Shown: positions 59,201-64,000 of the stretch, in pieces
Layout of the letters: every line of letters begins with the position of its first letter
Position numbering within the stretch: the first letter of the stretch is position 1
Source: Brachypterus glaber
Taxonomy: Eukaryota > Arthropoda > Insecta > Coleoptera > Kateretidae
Assembly: GCA_958510825.1 (NCBI GenBank)
Contig: OY294047.1
Location: 2,852,001 to 2,916,000 of the forward strand
DNA length: 64,000 nucleotides
Direction: 5' to 3'
Notes under the pieces: model-generated
The model's input: the letters and a program-made list of their open reading frames with translations, nothing else
Database searches by the model: none
What the model was told of the DNA's origin: nothing
Translations under genes and position numbers: made by a program

Positions 59201-62200
59201 GGGGCGTCTGGAAATCGGACAAGAAGGGGGGAATTCCGGAATTTTTGCGAACTTCTTTTATGGACGGCCCCTTAACAGCAAACAGTAAACTAAATCCCTG
59301 TTGCCCGAGGGACACTGGATCTAGTGTGTTTTCCCCTAGAAAAAAACGTCGCTCATGAACACTTGTTTTTAATTGCGGTATTAAAAATTTTTCAGTTGAC
59401 CATGATTATCCTTATAGGGAAAATTTTATCATCAGACAATGACTAAATAAACATTATTGATTTAAAATGAAATAAATATTTTAAAGTAGGATAAATTTAT
59501 CTATAAAACCAATTTCAGATTTATTATTACGGGCTCAATGGAGCTCTCTACAACTAGAATTATGAAACAAAAGACGTCTACCCTATCTCTATCTCATTTG
59601 TGCTACACTTTCCAGCCAACCAAATAAATACTGTATTTGTTTTTCATACAACAAATACAGTATTTATTTGGTTGGCCGGAAAGTGTAGCACTGAGCGGCA
59701 CGAACGAACATAGCTAATGTCAATCTGTAGAATAAGATAATTCTACTAAAATTTAGATGGCGCCAGTAATTTCATTAATAAAAATAATATAGTTACACTT
59801 TTCGCCCGGCCAAGTAAATATTGTATTTGTTCAACAAAGAACAAATACAGAATTTGTTTGGTTGGGTGGAAGTGGGAGTGTATGTATGTCTTCTATCCTT
59901 TTTGGGTAGAACTTTTGTCCCTGTCTAATCTAACGGGAGAAATCTCCATTAAAGTGCAATGCCAAAATACATAGGGGAGACCGGGGCAAAGTGGCCATCT
60001 TTTTTCATTTAAATCAGTTCTAAAATTGAGTATTATTATATTATTTTTTAATAACCTTTTACAAAAAAGTGTAAAAGTGGCCGCTGTACCCCATAAACGG
60101 GGTACAGTGGTACTGGGGTAATGGCCACATATTATAATAATAAAAAAACATAGGGTCGATTAAGCTACTTGTCTATTACGTAAGGGAAATGTTAAAACTT
60201 CGCTCCCCGTGCCCGAGGCAATGCTGGGCTGTTCATAAACGACCCTATAACTTTTGTTTTTTGTACCATGGCCCATGGTAGATTCAGATTCAAATTACCC
60301 AAAACTCTGTAGAAGTACTCAGAAAAGTAAAAACCTTGTTAAATAGGTATTTTAAAATAAAACTAAAATGACATAAATAAGCTTATTGTGGTTAAAATGG
60401 TTGAACGCTGTTGAATCAACGGTTTAATTGTAAAAAAATAATTATATGTAACCATGCATGGTTAATCCATAATATATTTTATCCAATACATACAGATATA
60501 AGACAATTATCAGCTTTATTTTAAATACAATAACTCAATAATAACCCACAACGTGGCTTTTACTTTATTGAGTGGATAATTATTTATTTTACCCACTTAA
60601 CTGTCACTTGTCAAATTATTTTCTTGTAAATGTCATTAAAATTTTTAATAAAAATATGAATTCCTAAGCTATTTATTGGATAAAACCTTGTATGTCACTC
60701 ATGGGTAAACCGAAAATGCCCTCTCGAAAATTAACCTGCTTGGTAGACGCCTCGCAGGTTAATTTTCTCATGGGCAATATCTTACTTTACCCACTAGTAC
60801 CATAAATAACTATTATTGCTTTACTTATTGAATATAACAGCATTGCGCGAGAACTTACACCGAAAACGTCAAAACAACATTCAGTAACCAAATCAAAATT
60901 GCTATAAAATTAAACTTTTAAGTGACTGAAGTTTTACAGAAAAGGTGGCCAAATATGTTTAATTTCAATTTTCTCAGAGAGAAAAAAGTAGTATAAGAAG
61001 TTAGCAACGAACCCCACATATTTTCGATATTTTAATAGTTATTTATGGTACTAGTGGGTAAAGTAAGGGCAATATATCGGTTTACCCATGAGTGCCATAC
61101 AAGGTTTTATCCAATAAATAGCTTAGGAATTCATATTTTTATTAAAAATTGTAATGACATTTACAAGAAAATAATTTGACAAGTGACATTTGAGTGGGTA
61201 AAATAAATAATTATTCACTCAATAAAGTAAAAGCCACGCGGGGGTTATTATTGAGTTTATCTATTTAAAATAAAGCTGGTAATTGTAATTATCTGTATGT
61301 ATTGGATAATAATTTAAATTGGATTTTTTTAAATTAGGTTATGTCATGCTTGACAGTAATTTTTTGACACAAAGAAAAAGTAAGGTTATCTTGTCTTAGA
61401 TGTACAAAACATGTTAACGGTGATAATATAAATAAATAGCTTAGGAATCCATATTTTTATTAAAAATTGTAATGACATTTACAAGAAAATAATTTGACAA
61501 GTGACATTTGAGTGGGTAAAATAAATAATTATTCACTCAATAAAGTAAAAGCCACGCGGGGGTTATTATTGAGTTTATCTATTTAAAATAAAGCTGGTAA
61601 TTGTCTTATTATCTGTATGTATTGGATAATAATTTAAATTGGACTTTTTTAAATTAGGTTATGTCATGCTTGACAGTAATTTTTTGACACAAAGAAAAAG
61701 TAAGGTTATCTTGTCTTAGATGTACAAAACATGTTAACGGTGAGTTGCTCATTATATGACAGGGTATATTATTTGAGGTTATGTATAAGAACCGTCATTT
61801 ATTGACAATCGATGTTGCCTTTTGCAAAAACGAATTACACTGTAACTAGGGACACTAGATCTAGGTATTAAGTGAGCAAGGCCTTGCTAACTTAAGGCCT
61901 AGATCTAGTGTCCCTAACTGTAACAGCAAACGTTTTCAAAAAAATGCAAGAGGAAGTAACATTTTGTGCCATCAAAAATGTTACTTTTTAAAAGGCTGTT
62001 ACTCTTCTAATATTAAATTTAGGTGTTTCGGTGAAGAATACTTTTTTGCTTAGTTTTAAATGAAGGATGACCCTGCAAAATTAAAATTTTATTGGTGCTT
62101 TTTTTGTCCCTCATTTAATATGTCCATCTTGGAAGGGCTGTAGATCCCTTAGGGCTCATATCAGGACCAGCCTTTATAGAAACTTTTTCTCATATTTTTG

Positions 62201-63345
62201 GACTTTTAAATTTTGGCATGCCAGTTTGATAATTAAAAAAATTATTAAATTTTATATTTGCTTTTTAATGCATAAAATGATTGAAATAACTGCTTATATT
62301 ATGTAATAATCATTGAAACATAAAAAAATAATTCATGTGATTCAAGTATTGTTTAAAACCTTGGAAGTCACATGGTGTTATCTCAGGTGGTCACGGTTAC
62401 ACCCACCTGTATTTTGTTCATATTTTTATTCCTGAGCCCAAAAACGATGTATAACACAATTTAAATCATTCATAAAAATGTACATTAAAACTAGTTAGTT
62501 GGTAATTATAATTAGTTATCAAACTACTAGTTAATTATAGTGGAGTTTATCGCATTTTTAGTAATAAAACATCAAAATAAATAATTTAGATATGTTCTCA
62601 TGAAATCAAAAACAAATGAAATTTGACGTTGGCCTTTTAAGTTTTAAATGCTTTTATTAAATATTTTAGAGTCTGTTTCACACTGACAGAAAATCGTTAA
62701 GTATAATCCAAACCGGCTAATTATCAACAATACTTTAATAATTAAGGGTTTACAGCATTTCCTCAAGGGTAGGTAAAATATGTATTCATAAAAAGTCGAA
62801 AAAATCATTACATATTAAATATATTTTAGTGATTTGTTTAATAGGGAAAAACCCGTATAAAATAAAACAAAACACAATCAATGTACCACGAATCATCGGG
62901 TGGGTCTCTGACAAGCATGTGACTGGTATTTAAGTGGGTCATTTAAACCTTAATTAATGAATAAAGGTTATAATATTTTGAGATTTATTACCAAATAAAA
63001 ATGTATAAATTATGTTTTAGCAGTGTAAAGGAAAAATATGTGTAATCTTGGCATATACTGCTACACAATTATACGCCCCTGACAGCGAATATTCTACGCT
63101 GAAATCAAAGATAACTAGATTTTGGCTCAAAATCAGAGGCTGCTATCGTAATAAAACGATCCAACGGGTTAATCCAGTTAGGTTTATACGATATTAGGGT
63201 GTTTTTCGGGTGGTAAGAAATAAAATCAATAATCTAGCGGCAAGAGGGTAGATAAAATGTACTTACAACTGAAAACGATTGCTGAGGCGGCTCCCATGAC
63301 TCCAAAGAAGGGTCCATAGACAGGGTTAGTTTCCGGTAAAGACAT
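34349..63345 (-). CDS. Vha16-1: V-ATPase 16-kDa proteolipid subunit c, whole gene
   Basis: Subunit c forms the membrane rotor ring (V0) of the vacuolar H+-ATPase and carries the protons that acidify endosomes, lysosomes and, in insects, energise epithelial apical membranes. Exons 63267-63345, 37903-38092 and 34349-34553 splice in frame (TGT across junction 1, AAA across junction 2) to 157 residues; the family is normally about 155-161. Four membrane helices at roughly 8-30, 50-77, 92-117 and 129-154 form two related hairpins. The essential proton-carrying glutamate is E141 in [13 protein letters not shown], and [20 protein letters not shown] is intact. The loop 77-90 ([14 protein letters not shown]) and S100 differ from the commonest insect sequence, so a paralogue is possible. 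Intron 1 is 25.2 kb, intron 2 3.3 kb. Confidence 0.95.
36742..36922. mobile_element. foldback MITE
   Basis: The arms ACCTAAAAAAAAG, AACGTGTTAA, ATCAGAAAAGAAATTGAT and AAGGCCAAAACA are mirrored by TTGTTTTGGCCTT, AATCAATTTCTTTTCTGAT, TTAACACG and CTTTAGGT. About 180 bp. Confidence 0.7.
36949..37123. mobile_element. CAGGGTGTCCCG foldback MITE
   Basis: 175 bp. The ends CAGGGTGTCCCGAAAACATA and TATGTTTTCGGGACACCTG are inverted, continuing through CCGACAAACTTTAAGGGGT. It lies in a TA-rich context. Confidence 0.7.
37903..38092 (-). CDS. Vha16-1: Vha16 exon 2
   Basis: 190 nt between TTGCAG and GTAAGT. It completes C27, then encodes residues 28-89: [40 protein letters not shown] and the helix-2 end, leaving two bases of K90. 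This is the most conserved block of subunit c. Confidence 0.97.
38230..38480. repeat. single diverged unit of the 13.9-kb array
   Basis: Shares GATATAAATCAATTT, GTCGATCGGTCGGTC, ACGATAACTTAAGAACGCTT and GAAATTTGGCATAAAGGTAT with the tandem units, as one dispersed copy. It lies about 140 bp upstream of the Vha16 exon 2 acceptor. Confidence 0.75.
39089..39771 (+). mobile_element. Helentron-like element, copy 3 (family C)
   Basis: Full-length copy with the TACATCGGTACT start and TTTCATCTAGT end; one substitution weakens the terminal hairpin. Flanked by T on each side. Confidence 0.55.
39888..40490. repeat. two tandem ~305-bp repeats
   Basis: ACAGTGAGCG starts units at about 39889 and 40198. 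Both contain ACCATATCATTTGCGAGAATG, GACAATAATTGTTA and ATAAGACAAACATA. The CAGTGAGCG start recalls mariner-like ends, but no inverted partner was found. Confidence 0.6.
40545..40814 (+). pseudogene. possible LINE ORF2 C-terminal remnant
   Basis: An 89-codon frame with CSYC, then [20 protein letters not shown] and YIMCLKF. The order C..C, ETL..LL..CP.Y...RP is like the cysteine-rich tail after the reverse transcriptase/RNase H region of I/Jockey-type LINEs. No RT domain is attached. Assignment is by motif only. Confidence 0.35.
41400..41660 (-). other. GC-richer island with unidentified 65-codon frame
   Basis: Inside Vha16 intron 1. A minus-strand ATG at 41641-41643 opens [20 protein letters not shown], then [14 protein letters not shown]. 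Base composition is clearly richer in G+C than the surroundings, and a GGCGCGCC site is at 41421. I recognise no family. It could be an old exon, a TE piece or chance. Confidence 0.25.
42201..42901 (+). mobile_element. Helentron-like element, copy 4 (family C)
   Basis: Full-length, about 700 bp. TACATCGGCACT start, CATCTAGT end, T flanks. The GTCTGTCTGTCT tract is expanded relative to the other copies. Confidence 0.55.
43007..43115. mobile_element. hAT foldback MITE, copy 2 (family A)
   Basis: 109 bp with ends TAGGGACACTAG and CTAGTGTCCATA. The perfect 8-bp duplication GTTTCGGC is at 42999-43006 and 43116-43123. The interior differs from the other copies, so only the termini are conserved. 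Confidence 0.8.
43274..43967 (+). mobile_element. palindrome-tailed repeat, copy 3 (family F)
   Basis: Matches 5261-5973, with an expanded (TA)n tract at about 43431-43482 and a small deletion in the right palindrome. Confidence 0.65.
43431..43482. repeat. (TA)n microsatellite
   Basis: About 50 bp of uninterrupted TA, expanded from the short ATATATATATTTT seen at the same point in the other family-F copies. Confidence 0.9.
44170..45207 (-). mobile_element. decayed PIF/Harbinger transposon
   Basis: About 1.04 kb with inverted ends GGAACCCAATACTTGAAATC and GATTTCAAGTATCGGGTTCC, enclosing the HARBI1-like transposase fragment 44533-44841. Subterminal repeats of GAGAATTC-like sequence are present at both ends. 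The flanking 3-bp duplication is not evident. The catalytic part of the transposase is missing. Confidence 0.65.
44533..44841 (-). pseudogene. HARBI1-like transposase N-terminal fragment
   Basis: 102 codons: [20 protein letters not shown], then [20 protein letters not shown] and [11 protein letters not shown]. This is the helix-turn-helix region preceding the DDE nuclease of Harbinger/HARBI1 proteins, where ALRFFATGSYQ, VSQSTVSRC and FP are the usual signatures. It stops before the first catalytic aspartate, so it is a non-functional remnant on the same strand as Vha16. Confidence 0.7.
45685..45827. mobile_element. hAT-like MITE with perfect 8-bp duplication
   Basis: 143 bp with ends CAAGGGCGTAGA and TCTACGCCCTTG. 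Duplication CACAAATA at 45677-45684 and 45828-45835. The interior contains G/C runs. Confidence 0.8.
46050..46992 (+). pseudogene. LINE reverse transcriptase C-terminal part
   Basis: An open frame runs into 46021-46140 and continues to TAA at 46990-46992. Visible RT motifs are [20 protein letters not shown] (domain B, usually GVPQGSVLGP), the catalytic LFADDAKLF (the YADD box, here FADD), and [18 protein letters not shown] with a [16 protein letters not shown] thumb segment. The latter two are typical of CR1/Jockey-group LINEs; the exact clade is not decided. Endonuclease and the N-terminal RT fingers are absent, so it cannot be autonomous, yet about 300 codons remain intact, which suggests a fairly recent insertion. 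Confidence 0.85.
47176..47222 (+). repeat. (TAA)n tail of the LINE
   Basis: About 15 TAA units directly after the LINE 3' hairpin; serves as its 3' tail. Confidence 0.85.
47876..49263. mobile_element. foldback element enclosing a CAGGGTG element
   Basis: The left arm (GCACTCACATCTCTACTTC, CATCTCTGCTCTTTCACATC, CTCGTTTATTTGACGTCT) is matched inversely at 49180-49263 (ACGTGAAATAAACGAG, GATGTGAAAGAGCAGAGATG, GTAGAGATGTGAGTGC). The 48052-49148 element sits between the arms. Confidence 0.65.
48052..49148. mobile_element. CAGGGTGTATTTG foldback element
   Basis: Inverted ends CAGGGTGTATTTGAAATAGC and GCTATTTCAAATACAGCGTG, with arms of several hundred bp (AAAAAGTTCCTATAAACATA and its complement; GGTGAAATTTCACGGTTCGA and its complement). 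Almost fully palindromic. The homologous relic at 3941-5180 is interrupted by family C. Confidence 0.7.
49382..49426. mobile_element. minimal family-B element (TIRs only)
   Basis: 45 bp consisting of AACGAACTAATAACTCTTC and its inverse GAAGAGTTATTAGTTCTTT with almost no interior. The flanks share GTCGCGAC. Either an extreme internal deletion or a TIR-TIR junction product. Confidence 0.65.
49427..50768. other. intronic stretch, no element recognised
   Basis: AT-rich. A short imperfect inverted pair near 49853-49885 and 50131-50155 (ATTTTTCTTACATTTTTGGGC and its near complement) is suggestive of one more MITE of about 300 bp. No gene. Confidence 0.4.
50769..51102 (+). mobile_element. foldback-headed repeat, copy 3 (family E)
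   Basis: Full-length copy very similar to 3254-3589, from ATAGTTATTTAA to TATTGGATAA. Confidence 0.7.
51340..51670 (-). promoter_or_regulatory. CpG-rich island in Vha16 intron 1
   Basis: Roughly two dozen CpG in about 300 bp (for example CACGCGGCGTC, GCGTGAAAGCGCG, GAGCGCCGAGG), surrounded by CpG-poor AT-rich DNA. On the minus strand GGCG|GTGAGTGTCG is a good splice donor. It may be an enhancer, an unannotated non-coding first exon or a fragment of another gene. The 107-codon plus-strand frame has no recognised homology. Confidence 0.35.
52473..52724. mobile_element. MULE-like MITE, copy 3 (family B)
   Basis: 252 bp, inverse orientation relative to copies 1 and 2. Ends AACGAACTAATAACTC and GAGTTGTTAGTTCGTT. 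No matching flanks could be read, so the duplication may have decayed. Confidence 0.65.
53019..53429 (+). repeat. single arm of the 17-19 kb inverted repeat
   Basis: CAGTCATCGGCGAATTTCC through GATGAGTCATAACTGAGTTT, closely matching 17126-17513 and the inverse of 19067-19366. No partner arm is nearby. Confidence 0.65.
53650..53761. mobile_element. short foldback MITE
   Basis: CACAAGCTCGCATAAGAATG, then CGATGCCGTGATTGGCTT, mirrored by AAGCCAATCACGGCATCG, CATTCTTATG and TGCAAGCTTGTG. 112 bp, nearly complete hairpin. Confidence 0.7.
55151..55440. mobile_element. hAT-like MITE with near-perfect duplication
   Basis: 290 bp with ends CAGGGCCGTAGCG and AGCTACGGCCCTG. Flanks AAAATAAT and AATATAAT agree at 7 of 8 positions. 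A related left half occurs at about 54650-54774, reading into CTACGGCCCTGG. Confidence 0.65.
55481..55733. mobile_element. MULE-like MITE, copy 4 (family B)
   Basis: 253 bp with ends AACGAACTAAGAACTC and GAGTTATTAGTTCGTT, highly similar to the other copies. Flanks do not match. Confidence 0.65.
55734..56521. other. intronic stretch, nothing recognised
   Basis: AT-rich sequence with no gene, repeat boundary or regulatory site that I can support. Confidence 0.4.
56522..57000. repeat. ~70-bp minisatellite, about seven units
   Basis: Units of GCCTCCCATT, an A-run of 6-11, CACCAAACCAGCAAACTACC, AAACCAAACCATTGTTAACG and TAAACCAAC. The A-run length varies between units while the rest is nearly constant. 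The array ends in the palindrome TTAACGTTTACGTTAA. Minus-strand frames through it are repeat-borne. Confidence 0.9.
57001..57920. other. intronic stretch with degraded repeats
   Basis: The segment 57590-57860 is a loose series of TTTCCCAACTGG/TTTGCCACT motifs, related to CGAGTCGGCAAAAGTGTAGG at about 19590. A hAT-like end AACGCCCCTGG lies at about 57876. No gene. Confidence 0.4.
57921..58606 (-). mobile_element. palindrome-tailed repeat, copy 4 (family F)
   Basis: Inverse copy of 5261-5973, with the CpG-rich palindrome at 57945-58020 and the GCAGTCGTAG end at about 58600. Confidence 0.65.
59046..59271. mobile_element. Harbinger-type MITE with TTA duplication
   Basis: 226 bp with ends GGGGCCGTCCATAAAAGACG and TTCTTTTATGGACGGCCCC, flanked by TTA at 59043-59045 and 59272-59274. 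A half copy (GGGGACGTCCATAAAA) is at about 28086. Confidence 0.75.
59537..59950 (+). mobile_element. double-hairpin MITE, copy 2 (family D)
   Basis: 414 bp, almost identical to 1480-1889 including both hairpins, AATGGAGCTCTC start and TCTCCATT end. The high identity over 58 kb suggests recent amplification. Confidence 0.75.
60479..60813 (-). mobile_element. foldback-headed repeat, copy 4 (family E)
   Basis: Inverse full-length copy of 3254-3589 (TTATCCAATACATACAG start on the plus strand, AATAACTAT end). Confidence 0.7.
61035..61309 (+). mobile_element. family E, copy 5 (head deleted)
   Basis: The copy keeps ATAGTTATTTATGG and the tail but has lost most of the hairpin (GTAAAGTAAGGGCAATATAT junction). 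Its tail and ~110 bp of flank are duplicated downstream. Confidence 0.65.
61117..61743 (+). repeat. ~320-bp tandem duplication including unique flank
   Basis: AATAAATAGCTTAGGAAT through ACATGTTAACGGTGA occurs twice (about 61117-61423 and 61435-61743) with few differences. The unit joins the family-E tail to a non-repeat flank (AGGTTATGTCATGCTTGAC), so it is a local duplication rather than a second insertion. Confidence 0.75.
61847..61916. mobile_element. hAT foldback MITE, copy 3 (family A)
   Basis: 70 bp, TAGGGACACTAGATCTAGG and its inverse with little interior. Perfect duplication ACTGTAAC at 61839-61846 and 61917-61924. It interrupts sequence related to the 24.4-kb foldback right half. 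Confidence 0.85.
61925..62195 (+). mobile_element. fragment of the 24-kb foldback element
   Basis: Homologous to 24410-24670 (AGGAAGTAACATTTTGTGCCA, ACTTTTTTGCTTAGTTTTAA, CCCTTAGG.CTCAT, CCTTTATAG.AACTTTTTCTC). The left arm is missing. Confidence 0.6.
62196..63266. other. 5' end of Vha16 intron 1, few repeats
   Basis: AT-rich, with no transposon recognised, in contrast to the rest of the intron. As the first kilobase after exon 1 it could hold regulatory sequence, but no specific site is supported. Confidence 0.4.
63267..63345 (-). CDS. Vha16-1: Vha16 exon 1 (start codon)
   Basis: ATG at 63343-63345, then 26 codons [26 protein letters not shown] and one base of C27, ending [24 protein letters not shown] is the conserved subunit-c N-terminus, and the family normally starts a few residues before it, which fixes the start. 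Confidence 0.95.
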
Positions 63346-63421
63346 GTTGAATGTATTTGAGGAGTATTTACAGGTCAAAAAGGACTAAATGTGCACAACA
63401 CTCTACGGAACCAGCGAACCC

Positions 63422-63426
63422 ACTGA
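63422..63426 (-). promoter_or_regulatory. Vha16-1: possible initiator of Vha16
   Basis: TCAGT on the minus strand (TTTTTGTCAGTGGG), the arthropod initiator core, about 80 nt before the start codon. No TATA box at -30. Inferred start only. Confidence 0.35.
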
Positions 63427-63505
63427 CAAAAATGGCTTACACGACTGCGAGCAGCAAGAATGGGTCATATGACGATAAGATTTTTCAGGTAGAGTATGGG
63501 TATTT

Positions 63506-63521
63506 CCAATCACGTGATTGG
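63506..63521. promoter_or_regulatory. Vha16-1: CCAAT/CLEAR palindrome of the Vha16 promoter
   Basis: CCAATCACGTGATTGG, a perfect 16-bp palindrome with centre about 168 bp upstream of the ATG. The core TCACGTGA matches the CLEAR/M-box bound by MiT-TFE factors (Mitf/TFEB), known activators of V-ATPase and lysosomal genes. It is flanked by CCAAT and ATTGG, the NF-Y element in both orientations. Confidence 0.6.
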
Positions 63522-63550
63522 TCGGATTTGAGTTTAAGGCTAAATTTCGA

Positions 63551-63590
63551 CCAATCGACGAGCTGTTCCGATGATAATTCTGTGATGTCA
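63551..63590. promoter_or_regulatory. Vha16-1: second CCAAT box and CRE-like site
   Basis: CCAAT at 63551-63555 and TGATGTCA (ATF/CRE-like) at 63583-63590 lie just upstream of the palindrome. They support a compact TATA-less promoter at about 63420-63600. The long plus-strand frame across this region is taken as chance. Confidence 0.35.
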
Positions 63591-64000
63591 CTTTCACTTC
63601 GTGTCTCGGGACGAGTTATGAACACAGAAACCTTTCTTAATCATAATATATTTAATTTTACTAATATTCCAAAAAATATAACGTATTTTTTTATAAAAAA
63701 TAAACCTAAAATTTATCACAAACTGTTATCCCCGAAAGAATCGTTGATTGTCATGGCGCATGTGATTTCCGCTTTACGAAGCAGGCGCCGATGCCCCGAA
63801 ATTCAAATGTTTCGCCCGGCAAATTGTCAAACTTTTAAGTTGGCTAAGAAATTAAAAATATATTATATTTATAAATATACTAGAATAATTTTATAAAATT
63901 TCATTTGTTTATACAAATATTTATTTTAATTTGTTTGTTTTACATTAATTTTCTACGTCAGCTGTTTTCGGTATTACTTAACACCTCGCTTATAACACCC

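Larger units (their letters stand above)
38093..63266 (-). other. Vha16-1: Vha16 intron 1 (25.2 kb, repeat-filled)
   Basis: Bounded by GT (63266-63265) and AG. It contains at least fifteen recognisable mobile elements listed separately, including a LINE in antisense orientation and a decayed Harbinger element. Gene-less spacers such as 40900-42200, 49430-50768, 53430-55150 and 61925-63266 show no further genes that I can support. Confidence 0.85.

Noticed and set aside
63351..63896. 181-codon plus-strand open frame beside Vha16
   Set aside because: It overlaps the Vha16 promoter and 5' UTR antisense, shows no recognisable domain, and its second half is low-complexity AT sequence.
1..64000. 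CRISPR arrays, bacterial operons, phage or symbiont DNA
   Set aside because: No spaced direct repeats of CRISPR type, no ribosome-binding-site-led operons and no bacterial gene families; introns and transposons are eukaryotic throughout.

Overview
This is a piece of animal nuclear genome, almost certainly from an insect with a large, AT-rich, transposon-packed genome. The reasons are two spliced single-copy host genes with GT-AG introns of 2 to 25 kb, an insect-like V-ATPase proteolipid sequence, and a dense mix of short DNA transposons (MITEs, foldback elements) with an occasional LINE. There are no bacterial operons, CRISPR arrays, phages or rRNA genes. I cannot place the species further.

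Host genes. Both lie head to tail on the minus strand. (1) Vha16-type V-ATPase 16-kDa proteolipid subunit c: three coding exons (63267-63345, 37903-38092, 34349-34553) join in frame to a complete 157-residue protein. Intron 1 is 25.2 kb and made largely of repeats. A 16-bp palindrome, CCAATCACGTGATTGG, sits about 165 bp upstream of the start codon and combines a CLEAR/E-box core with two CCAAT boxes. (2) Ethanolamine kinase (easily shocked/ETNK family): coding exons at 20330-20446, 13723-13853, 11128-11400, 8885-9111 and 8157-8229, with a poly(A) signal at 8116-8121. All junctions are phase-compatible except the last. There about 80 family-conserved residues are missing, and the 200-N assembly gap (8350-8549) lies in exactly that interval, so one coding exon appears to be lost in the gap.

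Everything else is mobile or repetitive DNA. 0-8 kb: nested foldback elements. 8-20.4 kb: ethanolamine kinase, whose introns hold a ~1.9 kb tandem array, a tRNA-derived SINE head, a Tc1/mariner-like MITE, a Helentron-like element and MULE-like MITEs. 20.5-34.2 kb: intergenic, with hAT, Harbinger and piggyBac-like MITEs. 34.2-63.3 kb: Vha16, with introns containing a 5'-truncated LINE (46.0-47.2 kb), a decayed PIF/Harbinger transposase element (44.2-45.2 kb) and many MITEs. 63.3-64 kb: Vha16 promoter region.

Most of the new information is at the transposon level. Target-site duplications can be read directly, which assigns several families: hAT (8 bp), MULE-like (10 bp), Harbinger (TTA), piggyBac-like (TTAA) and Tc1/mariner-like (TA). 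One family resembles Helentrons and has a readable empty site. Elements nest repeatedly inside the loops of other foldback elements. I found no novel protein-coding system.
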